This document shows, piece by piece, positions 8,238 through 15,770 of a stretch of DNA of 64,000 bases. Every line of letters begins with the position of its first letter. Position 1 is the stretch's first letter. This DNA comes from Salaquimonas sp041736675 (GTDB lineage Bacteria; Pseudomonadota; Alphaproteobacteria; Rhizobiales; Rhizobiaceae). Location: contig JBGSTD010000009.1 in the NCBI GenBank assembly GCA_041736675.1, positions 1-64,000 of the forward strand, given 5' to 3'. The position numbers were made by a program, and so were the translations under genes. The notes beneath the pieces are model-generated. The model did no database searches and had not been told where the DNA came from. It worked only from the letters and a program-made list of their open reading frames with translations.

Positions 8238-8432
8238 ATGGCTGACAAAAAGAAAACTATCACAGTTGAGCAGATCGGTAGCCCGTTGCGCCGTCCGGAC
8301 ATCCAGCGTCGCACGCTGATCGGTCTGGGTCTCAACAAAATGAACCGCCGTCGCACTTTGGAAGATACTCCAGCAGTTCGCGGCATGATCAACAAGATAT
8401 CGCATCTCGTGCGTATCGTTGATGAAGCCTGA
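8238..8432 (+). CDS. rpmD: 50S ribosomal protein L30
   Basis: L30 (64 aa), small and peripheral. TITVEQIGSPLRRPDIQRRTLIGLGLNKMNR and the end VRGMINKISHLVRIV match the family. The start at 8238 follows GATAGGAGCCATAAA; the longer frame from 8193 would add fifteen unrelated residues. Fourteen bases to rplO. Confidence 0.96.
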   Translation: MADKKKTITVEQIGSPLRRPDIQRRTLIGLGLNKMNRRRTLEDTPAVRGMINKISHLVRIVDEA

Positions 8433-8446
8433 GACGGAGAGATATT

Positions 8447-9190
8447 ATGAAACTGAATGATATCAGAGACAATGAAGGCGCTAATCCTTCAGGCCGCCGC
8501 GTAGGTCGCGGTATCGGTTCGTCCAAAGGCAAAACAGCCGGACGTGGCGTTAAAGGTCAGAAATCCCGCTCAGGCGTTGCCTTGAATGGTTTTGAGGGCG
8601 GCCAGATGCCGATTTACCGTCGCTTGCCAAAGCGCGGTTTCTCGAATGCAATGTTTGCCAGCGAATACAACGCTGTTTCACTTGGCCGTATTCAGACAGC
8701 CATTGATGCAGGCAGGCTGGATCCAAATGCGACTGTTGATGCTGCTGCTCTTATCGCTGCCGGTGTTATTCGCCGCGCCAAGGACGGCGTCCGCATTCTT
8801 TCAGACGGCGACATCAAGGCAAAGATCACCTTGTCTGTCGCTGGTGCTTCCAAGGTTGCCTTGGAAAAGCTTGAAAAGGCCGGATGCAAATTTTCAATCG
8901 CCGGTGCAAGGGAAGGCGCTGTTCCTTTCGTTGACAATATCGTCCTGATCGACGGTATCGGTACGAAAACTGCAAAAGCATTGCGCGCTGCCGGTGTTCC
9001 TTCCTTGACCGCTCTGGTCAAGATGGATGACGCAGCCCTGGCAAAAATCTGCAAGGATACAGGTCTTGGAAGTTCCTGGAAATCACAGGAATGGAAAGTC
9101 CAGGCGCAGGAAATGATCGACGGCAAGCCGCCAAGAGCGCAAGTCGACATTGAACTGGCACATAAACTGGCCGCCGAATCCGGCAAATAA
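8447..9190 (+). CDS. rplO: 50S ribosomal protein L15 with a C-terminal helix-hairpin-helix-like extension
   Basis: Residues 1 to about 150 are ordinary L15: MKLNDIRDNEGA, the Gly-rich GRGIGSSKGKTAGRGVKGQKSR segment, GFEGGQMPIYRRLPKRGF, and the globular part ending near ALEKLEKAGCKFSIAG. L15 normally stops there (about 145-160 aa). This one runs on to 247 aa without a frame break. The extra part has LIDGIGTKTAKALRAAGV (GIG at about 170-172), then an acidic helix, a W-x5-W pair followed by VQAQEMIDG, and a hydrophilic tail. This resembles the small helix-hairpin-helix domain of COG3743-type proteins, which I recall as an appendage on other proteins of rhizobia. Base use is like the rest of the gene, and a terminator follows at once. 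The L15 call is certain; the role of the extension is unknown. Confidence 0.96.
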   Translation: MKLNDIRDNEGANPSGRRVGRGIGSSKGKTAGRGVKGQKSRSGVALNGFEGGQMPIYRRLPKRGFSNAMFASEYNAVSLGRIQTAIDAGRLDPNATVDAAALIAAGVIRRAKDGVRILSDGDIKAKITLSVAGASKVALEKLEKAGCKFSIAGAREGAVPFVDNIVLIDGIGTKTAKALRAAGVPSLTALVKMDDAALAKICKDTGLGSSWKSQEWKVQAQEMIDGKPPRAQVDIELAHKLAAESGK

Positions 9191-9210
9191 GGCCGAAAGA
9201 TTTCGAAACG

Positions 9211-9240
9211 GCCCGGGTAATCCCGGGCTTTTTCATTTTT
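9211..9240 (+). terminator. Rho-independent terminator after rplO
   Basis: GCCCGGG-TAAT-CCCGGGC, a 7-bp all-GC stem with a 4-base loop, followed by TTTTTCATTTTT. It starts 20 bases after the rplO stop and separates the ribosomal genes from secY, which are usually cotranscribed. Confidence 0.85.
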
Positions 9241-9400
9241 ACTGCTGGCGTTGACAATAAAGTTGGTAAAAACATCAACTCGTTGAACCAAAGTCTGCCA
9301 ATCACCAGTTGAATTTTACCCCTACTAGGGTCCATATAGAGTAATCGTTCAAGTATGGCTGCCTTTTCGAAATCGCGCGGCCGGAAATCCGGAGAATTCC

Positions 9401-10765
9401 ATGGCATCTGCTGCCGAACAACTCGCTGCTAATCTGAGCTTCTCGAATTTTTCCAAGGCTACTGAATTGAAGCAGCGCCTATGGTTCACCCTTGGAGCGC
9501 TGATTGTTTACCGGCTGGGTACCTATATTCCGCTGCCAGGCATCAACCCGGTCGCCTATGCCCAGGCATTTGATACCCAGAGCCAGGGCGTGTTGGGACT
9601 TTTCAACATGTTTGCAGGTGGCGCAGTTGAGCGTCTGGCGATCCTTGCTCTTGGCATCATGCCATACATTTCTGCTTCGATTATCATGCAGTTGATGACA
9701 TCCATCGTTCCCTCGCTTGAAGCGTTGAAAAAGGAAGGTGAACAGGGCCGCAAGGTGATCAACCAGTATACACGTTATGGAACAGTTATTCTGGCTACCC
9801 TGCAGGCTTATGGTATAGCTGTCGGTCTTGAGGGCGGCTCGGGCATTGTAACCGATCCAGGTTGGTTCTTCCGCATCACTGCCGTTCTTTCTCTCGTAGG
9901 CGGCACCATGTTCTTGATGTGGCTAGGAGAGCAGATGACTGCACGCGGAGTCGGGAACGGTATTTCACTGATCATCTTTGCAGGAATTGTTGCCGCCATG
10001 CCAGGCTCGGTTGCCCAGTTGCTCGAACAAGGTCGCCAGGGAGTTATAGCAACTCCGATCATTCTGATAATACTCTTTGCAATGGTTGCCCTGATTGCAG
10101 CGATTGTGTTTGTTGAGCGCGCTCAAAGAAGACTGCTTATTCAGTATCCCAAGCGTCAAATAGGCATGAAAATGTTCCAGGGCGATACCTCGCACCTGCC
10201 ATTGAAAATGAACACTGCCGGCGTCATTCCGCCAATCTTCGCTTCATCGCTGTTGCTTTTGCCGCTGACTGTTGCCGGTTTTGCAAATTCGGAAACCCTT
10301 CCAGGCTGGATGGGCGCCATTGCTGCGAATCTTGGACGCGGCCAACCTGTGTATCTGATACTGTATGCGGCGCTGATTATTTTCTTCGCGTTTTTCTATA
10401 CGGCCATCGTTTTCAATCCAAAGGATACTGCCGACAATTTGAAGAAGCAGGGCGGCTTTGTTCCGGGTATTCGTCCGGGCGAAAGAACAGCCGAATATAT
10501 TGAATATGTTCTGACCCGCATCACCGTCGTGGGTGCCTTGTATCTGGTAATCGTCTGTTTGATACCTGAGGTATTTCTGAGCAATATCGGTATTTCAGCG
10601 TTTCTGGGCGGAACCTCCATGTTGATCATGGTAAGTGTGCCGATGGACACCATTCAGCAGGTACAGGGACATTTGCTGGCACATCAGTACGAAGGTCTGG
10701 TGAAGAAGTCACAGCTGCGCGGCGGCCGTGGTGGTACAAAGGGTGGGAGAACCAAGAAAAGATGA
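9401..10765 (+). CDS. secY: Protein translocase subunit SecY
   Basis: SecY (454 aa), the channel of the Sec translocon in the inner membrane. The ten hydrophobic segments expected are present. Recognisable are LGTYIPLPGINP, the plug-region sequence LGLFNMFAGGAVERL, ALGIMPYISASIIMQL, the cytoplasmic loop RRLLIQYPKRQ, and GGTSMLIMVSVPMDTIQQVQ. The C-terminus is basic and Gly/Arg rich. The 210 bases upstream hold a terminator and then TTGACA at 9251-9256 without a convincing -10, and TTGAAT/CATATA (9309/9333), so the gene may have its own promoter. GGAGAATTCC precedes the ATG. Overlaps adk by 4 bases. Confidence 0.98.
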   Translation: MASAAEQLAANLSFSNFSKATELKQRLWFTLGALIVYRLGTYIPLPGINPVAYAQAFDTQSQGVLGLFNMFAGGAVERLAILALGIMPYISASIIMQLMTSIVPSLEALKKEGEQGRKVINQYTRYGTVILATLQAYGIAVGLEGGSGIVTDPGWFFRITAVLSLVGGTMFLMWLGEQMTARGVGNGISLIIFAGIVAAMPGSVAQLLEQGRQGVIATPIILIILFAMVALIAAIVFVERAQRRLLIQYPKRQIGMKMFQGDTSHLPLKMNTAGVIPPIFASSLLLLPLTVAGFANSETLPGWMGAIAANLGRGQPVYLILYAALIIFFAFFYTAIVFNPKDTADNLKKQGGFVPGIRPGERTAEYIEYVLTRITVVGALYLVIVCLIPEVFLSNIGISAFLGGTSMLIMVSVPMDTIQQVQGHLLAHQYEGLVKKSQLRGGRGGTKGGRTKKR

Positions 10766-11409
10766 GACTGATATTACTCGGACCGCCGGGAGCAGGAAAA
10801 GGAACCCAAGCCAAAATACTTATGGAGGCTTACGGAATTCCCCAGCTGTCAACGGGCGATATGCTGCGTGAAGCCGTTGCAAACCAGACTGAAGTTGGCA
10901 AAAAAGCCAAGGCCGTCATGGATTCCGGCAAGCTGGTATCTGATGACATCATGAATGCCATCATTAATGAGAGGGTAGGGCAACCCGATTGCAAGGATGG
11001 CTTTATCCTTGACGGTTTCCCGAGGACCCTTGATCAGGCGGATGCGCTTTATCACATCCTTGCTGACCGTGACCAGAAGATTGACCGCGTGGTCGCGCTT
11101 CAGGTTGATGATGATGCGCTTGTCGAGCGGATATCCGGTCGCTACACCTGCGCCGCTTGCGGCGAGGGGTATCACGACAGTTTCAAGAAGCCCGGAAAAC
11201 CCGGTGTATGCGACAAATGCGGAGGGACAGAATTCAAACGCCGTCCCGATGACAATGCGGATACATTGAAAACGCGCCTGTTTGCTTATTACAAGGATAC
11301 TGCGCCTTTGCTTGGTTATTATCATGCATATCGCAATCTAAGCAGAATAGACGGCATGGGTGAAATTGCCAATATTACCAGACAAATCCGAACCGTTCTG
11401 GATAAATGA
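10762..11409 (+). CDS. adk: Adenylate kinase (long, cysteine-lid form)
   Basis: Adk (215 aa) interconverts ATP, ADP and AMP. P-loop GPPGAGKGT at residues 7-15, AMP-binding STGDMLREA and LDGFPRTLDQA. The LID carries a C-x-x-C pair (CAAC) and a second (CDKC) about 20 residues later, the metal-binding type of lid, and R-R-P-D-D-N-A-D follows. The start overlaps the secY end (ATGA), the usual secY-adk coupling. Confidence 0.98.
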   Translation: MRLILLGPPGAGKGTQAKILMEAYGIPQLSTGDMLREAVANQTEVGKKAKAVMDSGKLVSDDIMNAIINERVGQPDCKDGFILDGFPRTLDQADALYHILADRDQKIDRVVALQVDDDALVERISGRYTCAACGEGYHDSFKKPGKPGVCDKCGGTEFKRRPDDNADTLKTRLFAYYKDTAPLLGYYHAYRNLSRIDGMGEIANITRQIRTVLDK

Positions 11410-11439
11410 TTTTATAAGGGTTTTTATTTGCCTATATGC

Positions 11440-11468
11440 TTGACTCTCGGTGCAGTTCACGGCTAAAG
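11440..11468 (+). promoter_or_regulatory. Possible promoter of the rpsM operon
   Basis: TTGACT (11440-11445), 17 bases, CTAAAG (11463-11468). It sits 30 bases after adk and about 190 bases before rpsM, which leaves a long untranslated leader with a hairpin at 11570-11600. The -10 match is weak; alphaproteobacterial promoters often are. Confidence 0.35.
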
Positions 11469-11569
11469 CAACTCTATATCGAGACTGATAACAGATCGGT
11501 TCCGGATTCGTATTGAATCGCGGCGCCGGTCTTTTGTTTTGGGGAATTGTTCTTCAATACAAATGAGAC

Positions 11570-11600
11570 CCTGCAGGGGCCGGCCTCCACCGGACGCAGG
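11570..11600 (+). promoter_or_regulatory. Hairpin in the rpsM leader
   Basis: CCTGC and GCAGG form the outer stem, CCGG and CCGG the inner stem, with a six-base loop CCTCCA and a short asymmetric internal loop. It lies 57 bases before the rpsM ATG. Position and stability suggest a leader structure for autoregulation, but it does not look like the E. coli alpha-operon pseudoknot as far as I can judge. Confidence 0.4.
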
Positions 11601-11657
11601 TAAATGCAACAGATCGTTTGAGCCAATGGGTATCGAGCGGCAGACATGGAGTTGAAA

Positions 11658-12026
11658 ATGGCACGTATAGCAGGCGTTAACATTCCTACGGGAAAACGCG
11701 TAATCATCGCTCTTCAGTATATTCACGGTATCGGCCCCAAAGGCGCTGCGGATATCATGGCAAAAGCCGGTCTTGATCTGACACAGCGTGTCAATCAACT
11801 GAGTGATGCGGACGTTCTCAAAATTCGCGAAATCATTGATGCCGACTTCACAGTTGAGGGCGACCTTCGCCGTGAAACATCAATGAACATCAAGCGCCTG
11901 ATGGATCTCGGCTGCTATCGTGGCCTGCGTCATCGTCGTGGTTTGCCTGTTCGCGGTCAGCGTACACATACCAACGCACGTACCCGCAAGGGCCCTGCAA
12001 AAGCGATCGCTGGCAAGAAGAAGTAA
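11658..12026 (+). CDS. rpsM: 30S ribosomal protein S13
   Basis: S13 (122 aa) bridges the subunit heads and contacts tRNA. MARIAGVNIPTGKRV, YIHGIGPKGAADI (its own helix-hairpin-helix-like turn) and the end GLRHRRGLPVRGQRTHTNARTRKGP are canonical. The family start is at 11658; an ATG twelve bases earlier would add MELK and is less likely. First gene of the alpha-operon block; rpsD is not between rpsK and rpoA, as is usual in this class. Confidence 0.98.
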   Translation: MARIAGVNIPTGKRVIIALQYIHGIGPKGAADIMAKAGLDLTQRVNQLSDADVLKIREIIDADFTVEGDLRRETSMNIKRLMDLGCYRGLRHRRGLPVRGQRTHTNARTRKGPAKAIAGKKK

Positions 12027-12034
12027 TTTGAATA

Positions 12035-12055
12035 GCTGGCGTATTGCGCCAGCTC
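12035..12055 (+). repeat. Hairpin between rpsM and rpsK
   Basis: AGCTGGCG-TATTG-CGCCAGCT, a perfect 8-bp stem with a 5-base loop, 8 bases after the rpsM stop. No T-run follows, so it is unlikely to terminate; an RNA processing or stability element is more likely. Confidence 0.55.
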
Positions 12056-12149
12056 AATTGTGTGATTGGGTTGGGGCCGGATGAATAGGCTTCAACCTGG
12101 TGGAGCTGCTGGAACTACGGCAGCGTAGAGATCAAAAGAAGGAAATAAA

Positions 12150-12539
12150 ATGGCTAAAGAAGCAGCGCGCATTAAAAAGCGTGAACGCAAGAATATTTCA
12201 TCGGGCGTCGCCCATGTAAACTCCACTTTCAACAATACCATGGTTACCATCACTGACGCGCAGGGAAATACGATTTCCTGGTCATCAGCTGGTATGCATG
12301 GCTTCAAGGGTTCGCGTAAAGCAACGCCTTACGCCGCGCAGGTTGCTGCAGAAGATGCCGCTAAAAAAGCGATGGATCACGGTATGAAAACTCTCGAAGT
12401 TGAAGTTCGCGGCCCGGGTTCTGGTCGTGAATCTGCCCTTCGTGCACTTCAGGCAGCTGGTTTCTACATCACTTCAATCCGTGACGTGACGTCGATCCCT
12501 CACAATGGTGTGCGTCCTCGCAAAAAGCGTCGCGTATAA
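12150..12539 (+). CDS. rpsK: 30S ribosomal protein S11
   Basis: S11 (129 aa) shapes the platform near the mRNA exit. ISSGVAHVNSTFNNTMVTITD, the stretch SWSSAGMHGFKGSRKATPYAAQ and the end TSIPHNGVRPRKKRRV are typical. AGAAGGAAATAAA precedes the ATG. It sits 123 bases from rpsM, a long gap for this locus, filled in part by the hairpin at 12035-12055. Confidence 0.98.
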   Translation: MAKEAARIKKRERKNISSGVAHVNSTFNNTMVTITDAQGNTISWSSAGMHGFKGSRKATPYAAQVAAEDAAKKAMDHGMKTLEVEVRGPGSGRESALRALQAAGFYITSIRDVTSIPHNGVRPRKKRRV

Positions 12540-12555
12540 TCGTTTTGGAAATAGC

Positions 12556-12580
12556 GCCTGCAAAAATCCGCATTGCAGGC
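12556..12580 (+). repeat. Hairpin between rpsK and rpoA
   Basis: GCCTGCAA and TTGCAGGC, a perfect 8-bp stem with a nine-base loop, 16 bases after the rpsK stop. No T-run follows. Second of three hairpins that fill the gaps of this operon. Confidence 0.55.
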
Positions 12581-12640
12581 TTGCCTTGGGACTATGCCAC
12601 GAGTGGATGGTGGCAGACCAAACCATAGGAAACATGACAC

Positions 12641-13651
12641 ATGATTCAGAAAAACTGGTCCGAACTGATCAAGCCGAACAAGCTCGAAATAGTTTCTTCC
12701 AGCCCTACAAAGGCTGTCATTGTTGCTGAACCCCTTGAGCGCGGCTACGGCCTGACGCTCGGCAATGCGCTTCGCCGCGTATTGCTTTCCTCTCTGCAGG
12801 GTGCCTCTGTCACCGCTGTGCAGATTGATGGCGTTTTGCACGAATTCTCATCAATTGCCGGTGTACGCGAAGACGTTACCGACATGGTGCTCAACATCAA
12901 GGAGATCGCTGTCCGTATGGAAGGCGATGGTCCAAAACGCATGGTTGTCCGCAAGGAAGGTCCGGGCGTTGTCAAGGCTGGCGATATCCAAACCGTTGGT
13001 GATGTTGAAATCCTCAACCCGGAACACGTTATCTGCACGCTCGATGATGGCGCAGAGATCCGCATGGAACTCACCGTCAACACGGGTAAGGGCTATGTGC
13101 CAGCAGACCGCAACCGCGCTGAAGACGCTCCTATCGGCCTTATTCCGATCGACAGCCTCTATTCGCCGGTTCGCAAGGTATCCTACAAGATCGACGCAAC
13201 CCGCGAGGGCCAGGTTCTCGACTATGACAAGCTGACGCTGACGGTTGAAACCAACGGCGCAGTCACACCTGAAGACGCTGTGGCCTATGCAGCACGCATC
13301 GTTCAGGACCAACTGTCCATCTTCGTGAATTTCGACGAGCCTGTGAAGGAAGTTGTCGAGGAAGAAGTCCAGGAACTTGCTTTCAACCCTGCGCTTCTCA
13401 AGAAGGTCGACGAACTCGAGCTGTCTGTCCGTTCTGCGAACTGCCTGAAAAACGATAACATCGTTTACATCGGCGATTTGATCCAGAAAACAGAAAGCGA
13501 AATGCTTCGCACACCAAACTTCGGCCGCAAGTCCCTGAACGAGATCAAGGAAGTGTTGGCTGGCATGGGTCTGCATCTTGGTATGGAAGTGCCGGCATGG
13601 CCGCCTGAAAATATCGAAGATCTGGCCAAGCGCTACGAAGACGCCTATTAA
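12641..13651 (+). CDS. rpoA: RNA polymerase alpha subunit
   Basis: RpoA (336 aa) nucleates RNA polymerase assembly and contacts UP elements and activators. The N-terminal domain has EPLERGYGLTLGNALRRVLLSSLQG and the assembly regions. An acidic linker (EVVEEEVQEL) leads to the C-terminal domain from about residue 260 with ELSVRSANCLKNDNI and TPNFGRKSLNEIKEVL, the helix-hairpin-helix DNA-binding part. Normal length. The start MIQKNWSELIKPNKLE is the class norm. Confidence 0.98.
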   Translation: MIQKNWSELIKPNKLEIVSSSPTKAVIVAEPLERGYGLTLGNALRRVLLSSLQGASVTAVQIDGVLHEFSSIAGVREDVTDMVLNIKEIAVRMEGDGPKRMVVRKEGPGVVKAGDIQTVGDVEILNPEHVICTLDDGAEIRMELTVNTGKGYVPADRNRAEDAPIGLIPIDSLYSPVRKVSYKIDATREGQVLDYDKLTLTVETNGAVTPEDAVAYAARIVQDQLSIFVNFDEPVKEVVEEEVQELAFNPALLKKVDELELSVRSANCLKNDNIVYIGDLIQKTESEMLRTPNFGRKSLNEIKEVLAGMGLHLGMEVPAWPPENIEDLAKRYEDAY

Positions 13652-13713
13652 CCGGATTAGCGGTTTGGAGAGGCTGCTTTCCGGACCGCATACCATATTG
13701 AATTTTTAAAACC

Positions 13714-13739
13714 TCCCGGGCTTAAGGCCTAGGCCGGGA
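13714..13739 (+). repeat. Hairpin between rpoA and rplQ
   Basis: TCCCGG (13714-13719) and CCGGGA (13734-13739), 6-bp stem, 14-base loop. It precedes the rplQ ribosome site AAAAGGAGAAGG by a few bases. No T-run. Confidence 0.4.
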
Positions 13740-13760
13740 AAATCCAAAAGGAGAAGGCAA

Positions 13761-14198
13761 ATGAGACACGGAATGAAAGGGCGCAAGCTCAACCGCACAG
13801 CCAGCCACCGCAAGGCAATGTTTGCAAATATGGCTGCATCCATCATCGAACATGAACAGATCATCACAACCTTGCCTAAAGCAAAGGAAATCCGTTCTAT
13901 CGTTGACAAGTTGATCACCCTGGGCAAACGCGGCGGGCTTCATGCACGCAGACAGGTCATCTCGCAGATCCAGGACGAAACACAGGCGAAAAAACTGTTC
14001 GACGAACTGGCACCACGTTATGCCGAACGTCATGGCGGTTATACCCGTGTTTTGAAAGCCGGTTTCCGCCGTGGTGACAATGCGCCAATGGCTGTTGTTG
14101 AACTGGTGGATCGCAATCCTGAAGCAAAAGGCGCAGGCGATCGTGCCCGCCTTGAAGCAATGGAAGCGGCCAATCCTTCAGAATCTTCTGAAAGCTAA
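13761..14198 (+). CDS. rplQ: 50S ribosomal protein L17
   Basis: L17 (145 aa) lies near the tunnel exit. MRHGMKGRKLNRTASHRKAMFANMAAS and ITTLPKAKEIRSIVDKLITLG are canonical, and the second half has RRGDNAPMAVVELVDR. The Ala/Glu-rich tail is typical for the class. Strong ribosome site AAAGGAGAAGG. Last gene of the locus, closed by a terminator. Confidence 0.98.
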   Translation: MRHGMKGRKLNRTASHRKAMFANMAASIIEHEQIITTLPKAKEIRSIVDKLITLGKRGGLHARRQVISQIQDETQAKKLFDELAPRYAERHGGYTRVLKAGFRRGDNAPMAVVELVDRNPEAKGAGDRARLEAMEAANPSESSES

Positions 14199-14218
14199 GC
14201 GTTTCAAAAAAGAATTTG

Positions 14219-14260
14219 AAAAAGCCGGGCCTCGGTTAATGGGGTTCCGGCTTTTTTTTC
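14219..14260 (+). terminator. Rho-independent terminator after rplQ
   Basis: AAAAAGCCGG and CCGGCTTTTT form a 10-bp stem around an 18-base loop, and the T-run TTTTTTTTC follows. Because the A-tract and T-tract are symmetrical it may also act on the converging flavin monooxygenase gene. Confidence 0.85.
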
Positions 14261-14276
14261 TTTTGTGCTTGGCTGA

Positions 14277-15509
14277 CTAAGTCTTGAGAGGGAATCTCTC
14301 TGGTGACCGGATATGTTCAGCCCTTACGCCAATTCCGACCCAATAGGCCAATTTGCGTTGCAACCATGGAATGGCTGCGACGATCCGCAGGGGAAGGGGA
14401 GGCTTTGGCTGCGATCCCGTATTCGCAAGTAGCGGCTTGATGATATTGTTTTGGGCCTGGATCTGGGCAAACTGGGTTGCGCGAACCGGCCACATCCGGC
14501 GCTTTTGAACTTTTTGCAAATGACCGTCCTGCAGCCTGTTTTCTGCTAAATCGCCTGCCAGAAGGTTAGCCGCGGCAATTGCATCCTGTATCGCCAGATT
14601 GATACCGACTCCACCGACAGGTGACATTGCATGGGCGCTGTCTCCAATCATCAGCAAGCCGGCGCGTGACCATGATTTCAACCTGTCCACCTTGACGGTA
14701 AGAAGTTTCACCTCGTCAAATGATGTGATGCTGTCAATTTGGTCAGCCAGCTTCGGCACTGCAGAAGCAACGGATCTTCTGAATTGATCAAGCCCTGCTT
14801 CAAAAACCTTCTGCGCGGCATCCTTTGGGATTACCAAAGCGCATTGGTAATAATCGCCGCGATCAATGGTGATGACGATTTGCCCAGGGCCGGTATTGAG
14901 CAGAGATTCGTCTGGCTCATTGACTTTCCTTGGAACCTGGAACCACAAAACGTCAATCGGGGCACCCATTTCTTCAACTTGCAGACCCGCACTTTTACGG
15001 ATGAACGAGTTGCGGCCATCAGCACCAATGGTCAGCTTTGCAGAAACTTCAAGGGGGCCTTCGGAAGAAGAGACTTTGACGCCCGTTACCCTGCCATTGG
15101 CAAAAACGAGTTCTTCGGCTTTGGCGTTCATCTCGATTGAGAATGTCGGCAATTCCCTTGCAGCATCGCAGAGAAAATCAAGAAAGTGCCATTGCGGCAT
15201 GAACACAATAAACTTGTTTGGCGTTTTCAGTGATGAAAAATCTGTGACATCAAGGCGGTTCCCACCAAAATACCCTGAGAGTTTCTTCAATTTTTGGTGC
15301 GGCCGTTGAAAAAATGTTTCAAGAAGGCCCAGTTCATCGAGGTTATCAAGTGTCGATGGATGAACCGTATCTCCACGAAAATCACGCAGAAAATCGGAAT
15401 GCTTTTCAAGTACGATGGTCTTGCATCCAGCCCGGGCAAACAGCAAACCAGCCATAATTCCGGCAGGCCCGCCTCCAACCACACAGCAGTCGGCTTGAAT
15501 GGTTCTCAT
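14277..15509 (-). CDS. FAD-dependent monooxygenase (PHBH/UbiH fold)
   Basis: Flavoprotein of the p-hydroxybenzoate hydroxylase class (410 aa from the chosen start). Seen: the dinucleotide-binding VVGGGPAGIMAGLLFARAG at the N-terminus, an arginine in DFRGDTVHPSTLDNLDELGL, the second FAD motif GADGRNSFIRKSAG, and the third, LIGDSAHAMSPVGGVGINLA. Proteins of this class hydroxylate aromatic or isoprenoid substrates with NAD(P)H and oxygen; the substrate cannot be read. The start is set at MRTIQADCC, preceded by GAAGGGA; a frame 24 codons longer lacks homology-like sequence. It stands alone, convergent with rplQ and divergent from the protease gene. Confidence 0.85.
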   Translation of the reverse strand: MRTIQADCCVVGGGPAGIMAGLLFARAGCKTIVLEKHSDFLRDFRGDTVHPSTLDNLDELGLLETFFQRPHQKLKKLSGYFGGNRLDVTDFSSLKTPNKFIVFMPQWHFLDFLCDAARELPTFSIEMNAKAEELVFANGRVTGVKVSSSEGPLEVSAKLTIGADGRNSFIRKSAGLQVEEMGAPIDVLWFQVPRKVNEPDESLLNTGPGQIVITIDRGDYYQCALVIPKDAAQKVFEAGLDQFRRSVASAVPKLADQIDSITSFDEVKLLTVKVDRLKSWSRAGLLMIGDSAHAMSPVGGVGINLAIQDAIAAANLLAGDLAENRLQDGHLQKVQKRRMWPVRATQFAQIQAQNNIIKPLLANTGSQPKPPLPLRIVAAIPWLQRKLAYWVGIGVRAEHIRSPERFPLKT

Positions 15510-15770
15510 CGCAAAATCCCTTCGCTCAGATTTCCAAAGTACTATTCGATGCATTTTGGGCGCGCAACCGCCGCAAATCAAGCATTCCTGCAGATGCTTC
15601 TCTGAAGATCATCTAATCTTGTCGAACAAGTTGGAGTTTTGATTGTTTTATGCTGATAAAATGTAGGTAACCTATAATGGAATTATTTCCCTTTGGTGAC
15701 TTTTCATCCTACACTCGGCTGCAAAGAAGTGCACCTGAAGCCGAGTTCCCAAGCCTGAAAGAGGTAATTC

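Noticed and set aside
8447..9190. Frameshift joining rplO to another gene
   Set aside because: The reading frame is continuous with even codon use, no second ribosome site lies inside, and the terminator follows the long form.
11410..12640. Missing rpsD and rpmJ as a deletion
   Set aside because: Their absence from this locus is normal in alphaproteobacteria; they are expected elsewhere.
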